64,000 nucleotides of DNA from Asterochloris sp. CNOR1. Lineage: Eukaryota; Chlorophyta; Trebouxiophyceae; Trebouxiales; Trebouxiaceae. The notes under the pieces are model-generated. The model saw only the letters and a program-made list of their open reading frames with translations, ran no database searches and was not told where the DNA came from. The DNA lies in the NCBI GenBank assembly GCA_963969365.1, contig OZ017754.1, positions 1,798,001 to 1,862,000 of the forward strand, written 5' to 3'. How positions within the stretch are numbered: position 1 is the first letter of the stretch; every line of letters starts with the position of its first letter. The position numbers were made by a program, and so were the translations under genes. This document shows positions 12,301 through 24,625 of the stretch, in pieces.

Positions 12301-15300
12301 GCATCCAGCCCAGTTATGAACTGCATTTCTGAGAACCTCCAATTGACAAGCAGCTGCAGCCAGTGCTTGCCTTAGAAGATGCGAAGCATTCCAGCAACTG
12401 CACCTAGCAACTGGTAGGCTTGCTTCTTTACCTGAGCTGCATGGCCAGGTCCTCCCCTGCTCCCTGAAGGCCAAGAAGCTGGCAAACAGCAGAGGCGGCG
12501 CTGTGCACCTCTTCATTGCTGAGAACATCCAGCCCTCTCAACATGACAAGCAGCAGCTCCTCAGCTGCGGCTGTCACCCTGATCCCTGCTGCTGACAACC
12601 ACTCCATCATGTCGGCTGCTACGCTTTCCAGTGCAGAGGCCATGGCAGTGTCATGAAGCTGCCCAAGCAGCATGCACCTGCACCACCAAGGTAGAGGCCT
12701 ACTGAGCTTGCAGCTCGGGTCAGCACATCATGAAACTGCAGAGCAGAGTTCAGGCACTGCCTCGCGCAGCAGCAGCGCCAAATTGCAGAGCGGCCACAAG
12801 CCAAGCGACAGGCTCCTCATCCCCGCACAGCAGCCATCAAGGGCATCTGCTTACCGCCATGGCCCCAGCCAGTCATGGTCTAGCTTCAACAGCAGCTGCT
12901 GCACCCTCCTGTCCAGAGCCAGTCTCTGGCACCACCACTGTGTCTTCTGAGCCTTTGACTTCAGCGGCTGCTCAGGGCTCATTGATGCAGCGCTGTCTGC
13001 CAGAATTTGCTGCATCTCTGCCACAATGCCAGTGGCACCAGCCTGGGGACTGCTGCTGCTGCCTTCTCCTTGCCCGTGAAGACCTTCAGTGGAGATTCAT
13101 CATGCTAAGCTGCTTGACCATGCAGTGTGACCCAGCAACCCTCATACCAAGCCATACCTGGCAAGGGCACTGTCAAAGAGAGGGGCGTCCTGCCAGGAGC
13201 GGCACGTGTTAGAGTCAGCTGTGCACTGCACCCATCCAGACTGCAGTTGCTGACACTGATGCTGCAAACTGTGGTCTGGCCAGGAATAGTATGCTGCAGG
13301 GCCGCGAGAGCCTCTGCAGCCTCCGCCTGCATTCCACAGGAAATGCAAATTATCATTGCAGCTTGCACGTTTATAATCAAAACCAAAACACAGCGGTCAG
13401 CTGCTCACCTCAACCTGTGAGGGGGACGCCTGATGGCTGGGCACCTCCTGCGCTCTCCTCAGCATGTGATGAAGCTTGTACAGGATGTGCTGCTCCTGCA
13501 GAAGACAGCATCACCACCTCAGGTGAGTTGGCACATGCTTGGTGTCCCTCTGGGCTGCAATGCTTACGGCCGTTTTTCAACAGCGAAAGTTTTCTCAGAT
13601 GGCGCAGACATTCTCACCTCCACCTCCTTACTGCCCAAGGCCTGATGGTCGGCCTTACGCTGCAGGCTGAGAAGCTTGCCCTCCAGCAGACTGCAGTGCT
13701 GCTGCAACATTGCACTCCCGGTTGCCTGGTGTCTGAAGAACACAGCAGCCACTGGCATGTGAAGCTTGCTGCAAACAGATGAAAGGCTGGAAGCTGCAGT
13801 CCTGCAGTAAGGGACTGCTAACTGTCAGAGCTGTGCCGCTCTTCAGGGGCACTGGAGTCACAGCTCAATGGAAGACGCCAGCCCTAAAGTCAGCCCTCAC
13901 TGTACAGCAACCCATGTGCAGCTCAATGTTTCAGACAGTTTACATCAGACATTGCTGAGGAGCACATATAGATGATGAACACAGATGCACGACTCTACAG
14001 TGTAGACAATGCTGCAGTTTGTCTGTTCTGCCCAGCTGGCCAGGCATGCTTTAAGCTCACCGCAGCAGTGTTGGGCACTCTTTGCTGAGGGAGCATGCTG
14101 TCAGCAGCCCTTGCATCTGTCGCTGCAGCTCCGTTGGTACTTCCTGGGCGGCCGGCTCTGGAGCTTTGTTGGCTGCAGCTCTCTTCCTGACTGCACTTGC
14201 TCTGCTCCTTGGTGGAGCATCCCTTTTGGCTGCTGCACCTCCTGAAAGCGCTGACCGCTCCTGCTGTATGTGTTTAGAGCCTGTCAAATGCACTTCAGCA
14301 GCAGACTGATCCTGCTGGCGCTGCAGACCATCACCCAGCTGAGCCTGCATAATGAGCGCGGCTGCATGCTGGCAGGGGTGCTCCGCCAGCCATGGACTGT
14401 CAAAGAGGTTCTGGAACAGGTCCAGGCCCGCCTGCAGTGCCATGTTGCATCCTGAGGAAAGAAAACCCAGTTCCCAAACCAGCCAACATATATGCATTTG
14501 AGCAAGTGTTCAAACTGCAATGATGCACAAGCAGCATGCAACAAATGGTCTCACCCCACACATCTGAGAACATCTCCCTGCCTCCACCTGGGCAGCCATG
14601 ACAACATCTTGCCGGGACCAGGCCAGGTCAGGCTCTGCCCCCAGCATCTGAGTTGCTTGCTGGCAGATGGTGGTCAAGCACTCCAGAGCCCCCTTCCAGC
14701 AGCACACTTGCTGGTGTTGCTGAGCGTGGATGTGCAGCATCTCCGCCTGCAGCAGCCTGCTGAGTGCCAAAGGGCCGCCTGCAGCCACAGATCCTGACTG
14801 ACCATGGTAAAGCAATGTTCGGCACTGGCCACAAAGTGTGTGGCCCAGCCAGCAATAGATCCTTGCCTTGCTCTGCGACTTTCTGCGGCTCAAATAGCTC
14901 TAGGTCTGCATAATTGCCTTGTAGGATCTCAAGGCCTGCCACGCGCATGGCAAAGATGATCTCTGTGCTCTCTGCTCCCAGCTTGACTGCCTGCATTGGC
15001 AGGCCAGCTGTTGCTTATGGACCGAAAGGGCAGCACCTTCCGAGTGTGCAAAAGCAGAGGCTACAACTGGCTGAGCCAGGCAACAGCGGTGAGAAAGCTG
15101 ATAGCAGTCTGAAGGCACCTCTGTCAAATGTTTGCTGCTGGCACGCTCACCAGATTCCTGCCTTGCTGCAGGCACACCAGGGCATCCTCTGCAATGCCTG
15201 CCAGCAGGTGCAGCATGCCAAGCTGCAGCAGGGCTGTGAGGTACAGCCAGTGCAAGCACCATTGCTGCTTAGCTGCCAGAGCAGATGCTGCAGGCAGTGT

Positions 15301-18300
15301 CTCAGGCTTGCTCTCATGTTTGTCAGCAGCAATGTCACGTTGACGCTGCAGCAGACGCAGCGCCTGACTGGCATTGTAGATCCCCTCTGCTGTGGACCCT
15401 GCATGACAGGACATAGGTGTTGTCATTGTCTGGCTGGTCACCAACCATTGTTGCACAAGCAATGCCATCCCAATGCTCGAAGGCGCAGGCAAGCTTTTCA
15501 AGGCTTTAGTACTGCGCAGGAGGCAGCATGCACAGCAGGTGCCACGGTTCTGACCAGATCTGCGTGCGGCAGCTGCTGCCAGCAGATGGAGCGCTACCCG
15601 CAGCACAGACTGCTCAAGAGATGAAACAGCAGGAGCATGTCGATGCTCATGAGCCTGCTGTGTCAGAGCATGCACGTCCAGGCTGCCAGACCTGCAATGC
15701 ACTTCTGAAGTCAGACTCAGAGCAGTTACTCAGTCTCGATGAAGCTGGACGTCAACATGTGCTGCCGTCATGAGAGCGATCTGGCAAAAGCTTTGCATTG
15801 CTCATGTCACCTCTCAAGGGCGCCAGCCTTGGCCTGTGGCTCTACAAGCCAGGTCAGCAAGCTCTCAGCTGCCAAGATGCTGACAGGCAGGCAGCCCTGA
15901 ATGCCTGTGAATGCCACCAGCGCTGTGTATGCCCTGAGCAGTGGCTGATGTGTGCTGTAAGGCCCTGCAAATGTCAGAAGCTAACTTTCATGCACGGGTG
16001 CATGATAGAGTTGCAGGGGGTAGAACTGAGCCCTGAACAGCTGCACCTTTTAGCGCCGTCAAGCACACAAGCTCGCTGAGGGTCGCCATGAACCCTGTCC
16101 TCTGCAGGGCCTCAATCAAGCTGGGGTCCTGCTGCTGATCTGCACTGATGGCGTCTACCAGCTGCTGCCACCGCTGAGCGGACTGCTCAGCATGGTCTAC
16201 TCGATGATGCTGGCAGGAGGGGCCTGAGGCTGACGCCATGCCCATGTCTGCCTGCGCCAGGGCTGCCTGTGAATCAGCAGCGGCTTGAAGGAGCAGTGGC
16301 AGGTGACCTGCTCCTGGCACAGTCCCCTGCAGTCAAGCACCCCTCTGTACAACTTGACATGATCTTGAAGCTTAAAAGGCTGGTGCAAGCAGCACAGAGA
16401 GCCATCAAGGAACAGCTATGCGCTGCAACATGCCAGCAGAGATATGTATGACGGATGCAGCCGTTTCACACGCCCACCTGCACACTGCTCAGCACATTCA
16501 GTGCCTGCAGCGCGCAGCTGCATCGCTGATCAGCGACCTGCTGCCCCAGCAGGCTGGCCTTCCAAATGAGGCTCTCTGCATGGTTCAGAGGCGCCTCCTG
16601 GCATGGGAAGAGCTCCAGCAGTTGCTCAAAGAGCACTATCTGCCGCGCCTGTGCCCAACTGCCGCTCCCTGCTGCAGCCTAAGAGCACCATAGGCCAGCA
16701 GATCGATTGATGTAGCAACTCGTCAGTATCATGCAGCCTGTATTGCCAGACTTCTTGTGACGTCAGCGACTAGATAAGGCTGCAGCAATTTGCCTGGACA
16801 CTGATGCAGCCAGGCCTCTGCTGAGGGACAAAGATTGGTCAAGGAACTGCACCTGCTGGGTTGCCCTGATCTCTGACTGCAGCAGTCCAGCCTGCAGGTC
16901 CGCATCAGCTCCCCGGCTGGCAGCCAGCTGGGCTACTGTCGCTGAGGTCTGAGGCTGGCTGCCACCTGACTCAGCAGACCCCTCAGCATGTGACTGAACA
17001 GCTGCTTGCACAGCTGCGTGCACTACCTCATCAACTGCAGCTTGCGCTGCGGCAGAGGCAAGCACAGCAGCTGCTGAAGCCAGAGCCTGCTGAGCATCTG
17101 CCAGCCCAGCTTGCAGCTGAATTGCTGCCAAACCCAAGGCACTTCTGCACAGCCCTGTACACGACTTCTCCAGTGCCGCCTACAGACCGGCAACATACGA
17201 CTGGTAACATGCACACGCTGCAAAAAATGTCTTAGTGTAGGGTCTTGGTGTACGGGGTTGGTGACAAACTGCCACATTTTAGCACTGCAACAATGTCTGT
17301 GACTACGATCTGCGCTCTTGAGCTGTGCCCCTCACCTGTTTGATGTCGTGCTGTTTGCTGACCTCCTGCTTGGACACCAGCATCTGCACATGAGCTGCTA
17401 AGGCGTCCTGGGCTGTCTGAAGCGCCATGACAGCAAGCAGGTCCTGCCTCACATCTGGCTGTTGGCTAGGCGCCTCGTCCAGGTTGCCCTGCCGTGTGCA
17501 TTGCGTGCCAAAGGTGTGCAGGCTGCCTGCCAGCCACTGCAGCTGGGGATCAGTTAGTAGGCACCTCCTGACCCCACTGCCCAGCCTGCAGCAGGAGGTG
17601 CATTTGGCATGCCAGAACCTGACCATGGTGAAGAGCAACAATGGCAGGTGCAGCAGAGTGTCACATGACGATAAGCGCTGACCTGTAGAGTGTGGGCCAC
17701 AGGCAGGTGCATAGTTCATGGAGAGGCTGCTGAAGTGTCCAGGGCAGCTGGTGTCTACTGCCGACCTGCAACGCTGCCATAGCAGACAGGACAGCGCCAT
17801 AGGCATGCTGGCTCAGGCTCTGCGCTGCGCTGGCAGCATGCGCTGCCAGAATCCTGACTGGCAGTAAGAAAGTGTCCCGCAAGGCCTCAGCTGCCTCAGG
17901 CGCAACTGCAGCTGTCCACTCTGCACAGCGAATCTAGACTTAGATGATGTGCATGGCAGATCTTTGCATGACACTCAGACGTGCGACCACCTTGGTGGCA
18001 TCCTTTCACTGCAATCTAGGAGGATGCCCATACCCGCAGAGCTGCTGTTTTGCTCAAGCCGCTGGCGCAGGAAGGCCACTCCACGCATCATTGCAGCACC
18101 AGATGTCTGTGCCTGGGCAGCAGCTGAGCTGCTCAGCATGCTAAGCAGTGCCTCAGCTGCTTCAGCTGTCTGCTGAAGCAGGGCAGCAGCCCCTTCCAGA
18201 ACAGTGGCTTGGCAGTCACACTGCAGCTGGCTCATGACTTGAATGCCAGCCAGGTATGGGCCGACAGGGCTGCTGTCAAATGAGTTCAGCATCCCCTCAG

Positions 18301-20302
18301 TCCTGCAGTTTGCTCATCATTCTCAGCAGTGATGTCATCAGCAGTCAGCCAGTATCAAAGTCAGTACAGTCTGATCAGCGAGCAGCTCCAGCATCAGATC
18401 CTCACACCTGACACGCTCCAGAACTTGGGCAACTTTGCCGGCAGCTTCGAGAACTCCTTTAGCATGGAGATGAGCAAGTGTGTCCAGGAGATCCCAGATG
18501 ATGTCCTGCTGGCTGCCTGCATGCATTCGCCACACATTTGCAGGCCAGCATCAGGCATGCTCACGAAAGCTTAGATTCTACATGCAGCTCAGACATTGAT
18601 ATTCGTCAGAATAAAAACTGCCAACCTGTGTTTTTGACCGAAAGAGCCACCTCCAGCAGCTCTCCTGCTGCTGCTGGGCACAAATGAATCAGCTTGGAGA
18701 ACATCTGCAGTTTCTGGAGATGTCAGGCGCCACAGTGCAGCAGACAGGTGGGCCAGGTTGCGATGTTAAGTCAGATGTGCTGACCATGAAGAGCTTGCTG
18801 TCTTGCAAGGATGCTGCCAGCTGCAAGAGCAAGCCACACAGTGCAAGGGACTGCTCATCTGCGCTCTGCCTGCCCTCAAAGCACTTGGATACCGCCTGCA
18901 TTCGCAGGCAGAGACCTTACACTGCAGGCCCTCTTAAGCAGGGATCCTGAACGGTCTCAAAAACAAAGCCAGAAATGCTGTGGCAAGAGTGCCTTGCGCT
19001 CAAGGGGCTTGACAGAAGCCATGCTGTAGCTTGCCTGATGAAGCAGATGGAACAGCGTTGTGATCTGCCCTTGCTGTTGCACAGTTGGAAGCTGCCTGCA
19101 GCATGGCGTCACGAGCAGATTCTGCAGGGCTGCCCAAGCTTGGCAGGCAAAAGCTGACTTCCCAGCACTTCAGGGTCCTTGGAAAGATGCTGTTCATGCT
19201 GTGTGTGCTGATGAAGCTGGGGTATCAACCGTCTGAGGCGTCTGGCCAGCATGTGGCTCAGGAGCTGAAGAGAAGGGCAGAGAGCCAGCAAGGAGGCCCA
19301 CCTGGTCCATGTCACCAGACCTGGCACCAGCGCCAGCATACAGCTCAACTGCTTTGACAAAGCTGTCCCCGAGTACAGCTTGGCGGCTGCAGACAGCAAA
19401 ATCTGGGCGGAGCCCAGTGCCATGGTGACGATCTCTGATGGCAACCCAGGGGTGGCAAGTGGCAGCTGCAGGCCTGAAGGCCACTCTGCCTTTCCAGACT
19501 GCAGCAAGGCCGCATGCTGCCGCGATGTCTCCCTGTTCCAGCAGCAACAGCAGATGGCTCGCAGCACGAGCGTGGCCTGTAGCAAGGCTGCCTCTGGCAT
19601 AGACTGGGCCACAAGCCTTCTTGCGAGGGTGTAGCGCTGCACCTCCACCTCATACGGCCTGCGGGATGCAGCCTTGGCACTGAGCCTGTTGTTTGTGCCA
19701 ACCTGTTATCTCAGCCAACCAATCACAGCATACCTGCCAGGCAGCACAGCTCTGAAGAGAGCAAGCAAGCCAACAGAGTCTGCTGCCAGAGATCCCAGCG
19801 CCTGCGCCTGCTGTTGCTGCTTGGCGTCTGGTAGCCTGGCAATGCTGATCTTGATAGCCTGTACCAGGATGCCTGCATGTGCTTTGCACAACCGCACCAG
19901 CTGTTTCTCTTGATGGCAGCTGCAGATCTCCTGTCTAATGTACTGCAGATGCTCGGCTGAGTGGCTGCAAAGTGACACAGGATTTACATCAGAGGCAGAC
20001 AGAAGCTTACAAAGCTCTTGAGCATGCGCTGAGGCAGCTGAAGCACTGCTGCATGCCACAGGCATCAAGCTTCCCTCCTGCATGGTGTTTTCTGTCTTGC
20101 CTCTCACCCTTTCCTTCTTGCGCACCTTGATCTCTACAGGCGCATGGAGGGGCCAGGCTTCCATGCTAGAGCCAACGTGTTCTCGCAGGGAGCAGCAGCC
20201 ATCGTCTGCCGACACGCAGCGCGCCAGCATGGCTCTCTGTCCCTGTGCAGGCTGCAGCAGAGCTGCCGAAAGCACTGGCACCTTGACGGTCCCTATAATC
20301 AT
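9367..20302 (-). CDS. ESP1: Separase (caspase-like cysteine protease, peptidase family C50)
   Basis: Separase cleaves the cohesin kleisin at anaphase onset. The C-terminal protease domain is complete: DDRLQALPWENLPGL (about 10660), YLVNPAGDLPETEEAFAGWF (about 10310-10250), the catalytic His in MFLYFGHGSADQYLP (about 9905), the catalytic Cys in LLMGCSSGRIRGRGSFEATG (about 9815), then CPAAVANLWDVTDRDIDRFS (about 9590-9530) and the family-typical end SAPVCYGIPTFVQ before a TGA at 9367. The long N-terminal part (exons between 20.3 and 12.2 kb) is helical and poorly conserved, as is normal for separases. A continuous exon at about 12080-11103 encodes a Ser/Ala/Lys/Arg-rich, probably disordered linker before the protease domain. 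The ATG at 20302 is the first after an in-frame TAG; a second ATG at 20164 is possible. The His motif reads GHGSA where most separases have GHGSG. Confidence 0.9.
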
Positions 20303-23300
20303 TGCCGAAGCCGGCACATTCTGGATCTATTGCCTGAACAGCTCGGCGTCTCATGCCAGGCAGCTCAGCGTGCTGGCTCCAGCTGCATCCCTCTGCAAGC
20401 TTTCACACAGACTGTACTGCAAAAGGCAACAGGAGCAGGCCTTGCCCTGCTGCTGTGCTGCATGGTGAATATGCTGCCTGCAGACGCCCAAACGCTTTCA
20501 TCCGGGTCTCAAAGGTGTGTCTTTTACTTTGGAATGCTGCCTGGCCGTTGTGCTCCCTCAGCTGTCATTGATCTTGCACTATATCAGCCTCCCTTGGCCT
20601 TCGCTCACCCGCTGCAGTCAGACACCGAGCAGCAGCAGCATGCCACGCTTACAGCTGGCATCGCAGCTCGAGGAGGCCATGCTTCAGGTCCTGAGGCAGT
20701 TGGAGGTCTCAGTGGACTCTGCCGTCTCTGTGCTGACCCGTGGATTCCCTTCTGGAGCCGGCACCACAATCGATGCAGGCGAACAGAAGGCCAGCTTGCC
20801 TAGTCACTGCTTCGACGCGCGCCCATGCTGCATGCGAATGGTGCACACAAGCACGGCAGCTTCACCGAGTCTCTGCCGAAGTTGCCGCTGCCACGAGCTC
20901 AGGTTTGCTGCTGAATGCAAGCTGACATGGCTGCAGGCTGCTAGGCAGGACGCAGCAGAGCTGATAGATGAGGTCTATCAAGTTGTGGCAGACAACTACC
21001 TGGACGCCAGAGATGGTGGTTTTGACAAGTCGAGGTGCGCAAGAGTGCTGCCTCACTACTGCTTGCTGCTGGCCCTAGCTGATTTGCCCAATACTTTGGG
21101 AACTCTTAGGGTGGGCCTTTGAAGCTCTTCGGGCAAACCTGAACCTGCATGTTGCTTGCCAATGACAACATGGGCTGCAACAGACTGGATCCGAAAACAT
21201 CCCTTTCAATGCTGAATGGGGGTTTGATATCTGGAGCAAGGAAGTCCAACAGGAGGCCAGCTGCCAGGTTAGCAGCAACCAACTGAAGCCAGCCCAACTG
21301 CCCCATACCACAGACACCCTAAGCAGCTTGTTTGCTCTGCAGGTGGCGGGACCTGCGTGACGCTGCCCTTGCACAGCAGCCAGTCAGCAGCGCTGCAGCC
21401 TACAGGCTCGTCCGTGAGATGCTGGCCAGGGGCCTCAGCAATGACCCTTACTCAAGGTGGGTCCGCCAAGGGCACAGCCCTGCGGCATTGTGCCATTGTG
21501 CCATGTATGCAGGGCACTTTTCAGGTTCCCTTATCGATGCTGACTTGCTGCATGTGGGCGCCTGCAAGGAAGGCTGTCACGCCTGCTTATAATGGTCTGG
21601 CAGATCATGGGTGCCTGCAGGCGTGGCAGTTTTGTCCTGCAGGCACCACTGGGGGCCCCAACTGTGATTGCAGAGTGTGCCGCAACTGACATCAACTCTG
21701 ACATTACTGCACCATGGGGCCATTTGACAGCATTCCTGACGATACTGCTGCTGGCCAGGTGTAGGCGTACCACCTCCATCAGAGTGACCTGCCGCAACTG
21801 GCCTCATCCCTGACACTGCTCCGCAATGTTGCTGTTTGACGGCCACCCTGATGATAGGCCTGCTGGCCAGGTGCAGGCATACCACCTTCGGCAGAGTGAC
21901 CTGCGTGTCTGGCTCCATTCTCTCATGAGACGTCTGCACACCTCCAGGCTGATCACCCCTGAGGAATTTGACACCATGCGCAAGTATGATGTCACTGGCA
22001 TCGGTCTCAACCTGGGAACAGCAGAGGACTTTGTCAGGAAGACAGGGGTTGCACTGCCCCAAGGGCACGACATATCCCAGGTGGGATCTGTGGAGGGTCC
22101 AACCTCTGCTGCGTCAGTGGAGCAGCCGCATCTGCTCTCTAAGCGCCCTCCAGATTTGTGTATTGCCACAGCAGACATCTGCTGCCGGGCTCTGCACCAG
22201 CTGGCTCTGCCATTGCATGACTCCATTGGCCAGCCTGCAGGCAGCTCTCGTCCCTGTCCTCACCAACTCCCTAACGTGTGTCTTGAACAAGAGCTCAAGC
22301 GCTGCACTGGCAGACACATCCCCTTCCCAACCTCCGCAGCTCGCCTGGGCAGTCTGTAGTAATCCACTGCAAAGGCTGTCGGCTGACACCAGTGCAATAT
22401 CCGCCCCGCACAATGCGTGCAGCCAGCATTAGCCCTGGCCTTCAACACCTGCAGGATGGCATCTGGGTCCTGGGGCTCATACGCGGCTCTGCTGCAGAGA
22501 CTGCTGGAATGAGACAGGGCGATGAGCTTTTAGAAGTGGACGGCCAGCCTGTGGCAGGGCGCTCTCCCTTCCAGGTGGCAGCGCTCATTAGTGGCCCAGA
22601 CGCTGACGAGAGTGCTGTGAGGCCCTATGTTGAGCTGAAGGTGGGTTTGTGTGGATTCTTTGTGCTCCTCTAAGAGTGCTGCCAGGGCCAATGTGCAGCT
22701 GAGGGTGGGCAGGTGTTCATGCCAGTGTAAAATGTCAACTTGAGACATAGCCTTTCTGTCTGCATTGTGCGCCCGGCTGGCCCCTTGTGGAGGACCATCA
22801 CCCCATTGTCTGGCGCATGACTTGCTCCAGGTGTTGTGATTTGTATAGTTGATCCTCTCAGAGCGTTGCACCAATTTAGAGTTAATCTGCTTAAGCGTGC
22901 CTGCAGATCAGGCATCTATCTGGCGAGCAGCAGGCTCCCCAGATCAGCCGGCCTGTGAAGACCCTGGAGAGCCCGGTGGATGCATATCTGGATGACCGCG
23001 GCGACCGCAAGGTGACCAAGCTGTGACTGTCCAGCAGCGCAGCGTGCTTGGCTGAGCCTGACCAGCATGAATCTGTACAGCAGTACCTGGCAGTGCACTT
23101 TGATTGCAAGAAGGGTGGCTGTGCCTCCTGTTAACAGTGTGAGGGCATCATCCGAGCGTCCGCCAGGTGCAGTTGCTGTGCCTGCGCAGCGCAGAGTGCT
23201 GGCCCACTGTGGTGATGTGTGGGACGGCTGCATACGCACAGCAGACTGCTTGGTAGGACATGACCTTGGCAGCCAACAGGTGGGCTGGCTGTCCCTGCAG

Positions 23301-24625
23301 GAAAGACTGCCTGGCACAGCAGAGAATGAGTCACAGTGTGGCAGTCCTGGCTGTCTGAGGTGCCCATGCTGACTTGGTGTCGAGAATTGTGGTGCCCTCC
23401 CCTTTTCAGCGCAGTCTCTGCTGTCAGCTGCACCCCGCTCAGCATCCAGTTGTGGGGCTTGAGCCCTTTCCTGAGGGCTGCACAGCAACACACAGCAAAG
23501 AGCAGGTCAGCACAGCCCAAGCCAGCAGGATGCCTACATGACACTACCTCCTGCTGCTATTGCAGGTTGGCATGTGCAGGCAGTTTGTGGAGTCTAGCAC
23601 CCAGTCAATGCCTCAGTGCAAGTTGTGGCAGAGATTGTCCTGCCAGTGCAGGTTGGTGTGATCCGCCTGTCAGCCTTCAATGCTCGTGCGCAGACGGATG
23701 TGGCTGCAGCAGTGAAGACCCTGACACAGCGTGGGGCCACGGAGTTCACACTGGATGTGCGGGACAACCGCGGGGGGCTGGTGTCTGAGGGCATCGAGGT
23801 CGCCAAGCTGTTCCTGCCAGGTGTCCCCTTTTAGACATGTGCAGGAGTACCGGGAAGACCTGCATCTGAAGTCTCTTACCTGTGAATTAAGGTACATGGC
23901 GCAAGTGTGGGCTTAACGGAATGTCTCTGGCCAACAGCTTGATGGCTGCCCACCGCATGTCCAGCTCTCTTCACGAAGTGATTGCTGCTGCTTTGTGATT
24001 TGATGAGCACCTCCAGTGCTGCCAATGAGGTCAGGGATTGTGCACAAGCACTGCAGCAGGATGCTTGACCTGTGTAACACAAATTGTCTAAGACTGTCCA
24101 GTGGGCTGTGCAGATGGCAAGACAGTGGTCATCACAGAGGGTGCAGCTGTGGCCAGCAGCCGTGCCATCACCTCTACAGGGCCCCCACTCACTGAACTCC
24201 CCTTAACTGTGCTGGTGAATCAGAGCTCAGCCAGCGCCAGCGAGATCTTTTCAGGCGCTGTCCAGGACAACTGCAGAGCGGTGTTGGCAGGCAAAAGGTG
24301 CGCTGCTGGTGTGGTGTGTGCTCAGCACTATCCTGCACCCATGGGCTGCTGCCAGGTCCAGCTGGGCTGCACTGTGTGTCCATGCAGGAGGCCTACTTGC
24401 TCAACCCCTTTCCTTATGTATTGCAGGACTTACGGAAAAGGGCTCATACAGAGCGTGTATGAGCTGCACGACAGCTCTGGACTTGTGCTGACAGTTGGCA
24501 AGTATCTGACCCCTGCTAAGACTGACATTGACCGTGAGGGCATCCAGCCTGACTTCCGCAACATCCCCACCCCAGCAGCTGCAGAGGAAAGGATAAAGGC
24601 TTGTAAGATGCAGCTGACCACCTGA
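20144..24625 (+). CDS. CtpA: Carboxyl-terminal processing protease, thylakoid-lumen type (peptidase S41)
   Basis: CtpA matures the D1 protein of photosystem II by removing its C-terminal extension. Exons in order: an N-terminal leader with a hydrophobic stretch ending LALLLCCMVNMLPADAQ (about 20440-20490), which looks like a thylakoid-transfer signal with an ADA-type cleavage site; LIDEVYQVVADNYLDARDGG; WRDLRDAALAQQPVSSAAAY to NDPYSR, spliced onto LITPEEFDTMRKYDVTGIGL; a PDZ domain (about 22450-22640, VLGLIRGSAAETAGMRQGDE); VGVIRLSAFNARAQTDVAAA to TLDVRDNRGG; the catalytic-Ser region VLVNQSSASASEIFSGAVQD (about 24210-24270); the catalytic Lys in TYGKGLIQSVYEL (about 24430); and an end at TDIDREGIQPDF before TGA at 24625. 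Residue order matches the Ser-Lys dyad family. The start is uncertain: the ATG at 20144 gives a long transit-type leader but lies antisense to separase exon 1. Confidence 0.88.
21679..21902 (+). repeat. Two ~112-bp tandem repeats in a ctpA intron
   Basis: GCCGCAACTG at 21679 recurs at 21791, and both copies run to a shared segment containing CTGCTGGCCAGGTG and CAGAGTGACCTGC. The copies are diverged, so the duplication is not recent. The whole block lies in the intron between the exon ending NDPYSR (donor about 21457) and the one starting LITPEEF (acceptor about 21950). Confidence 0.75.
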
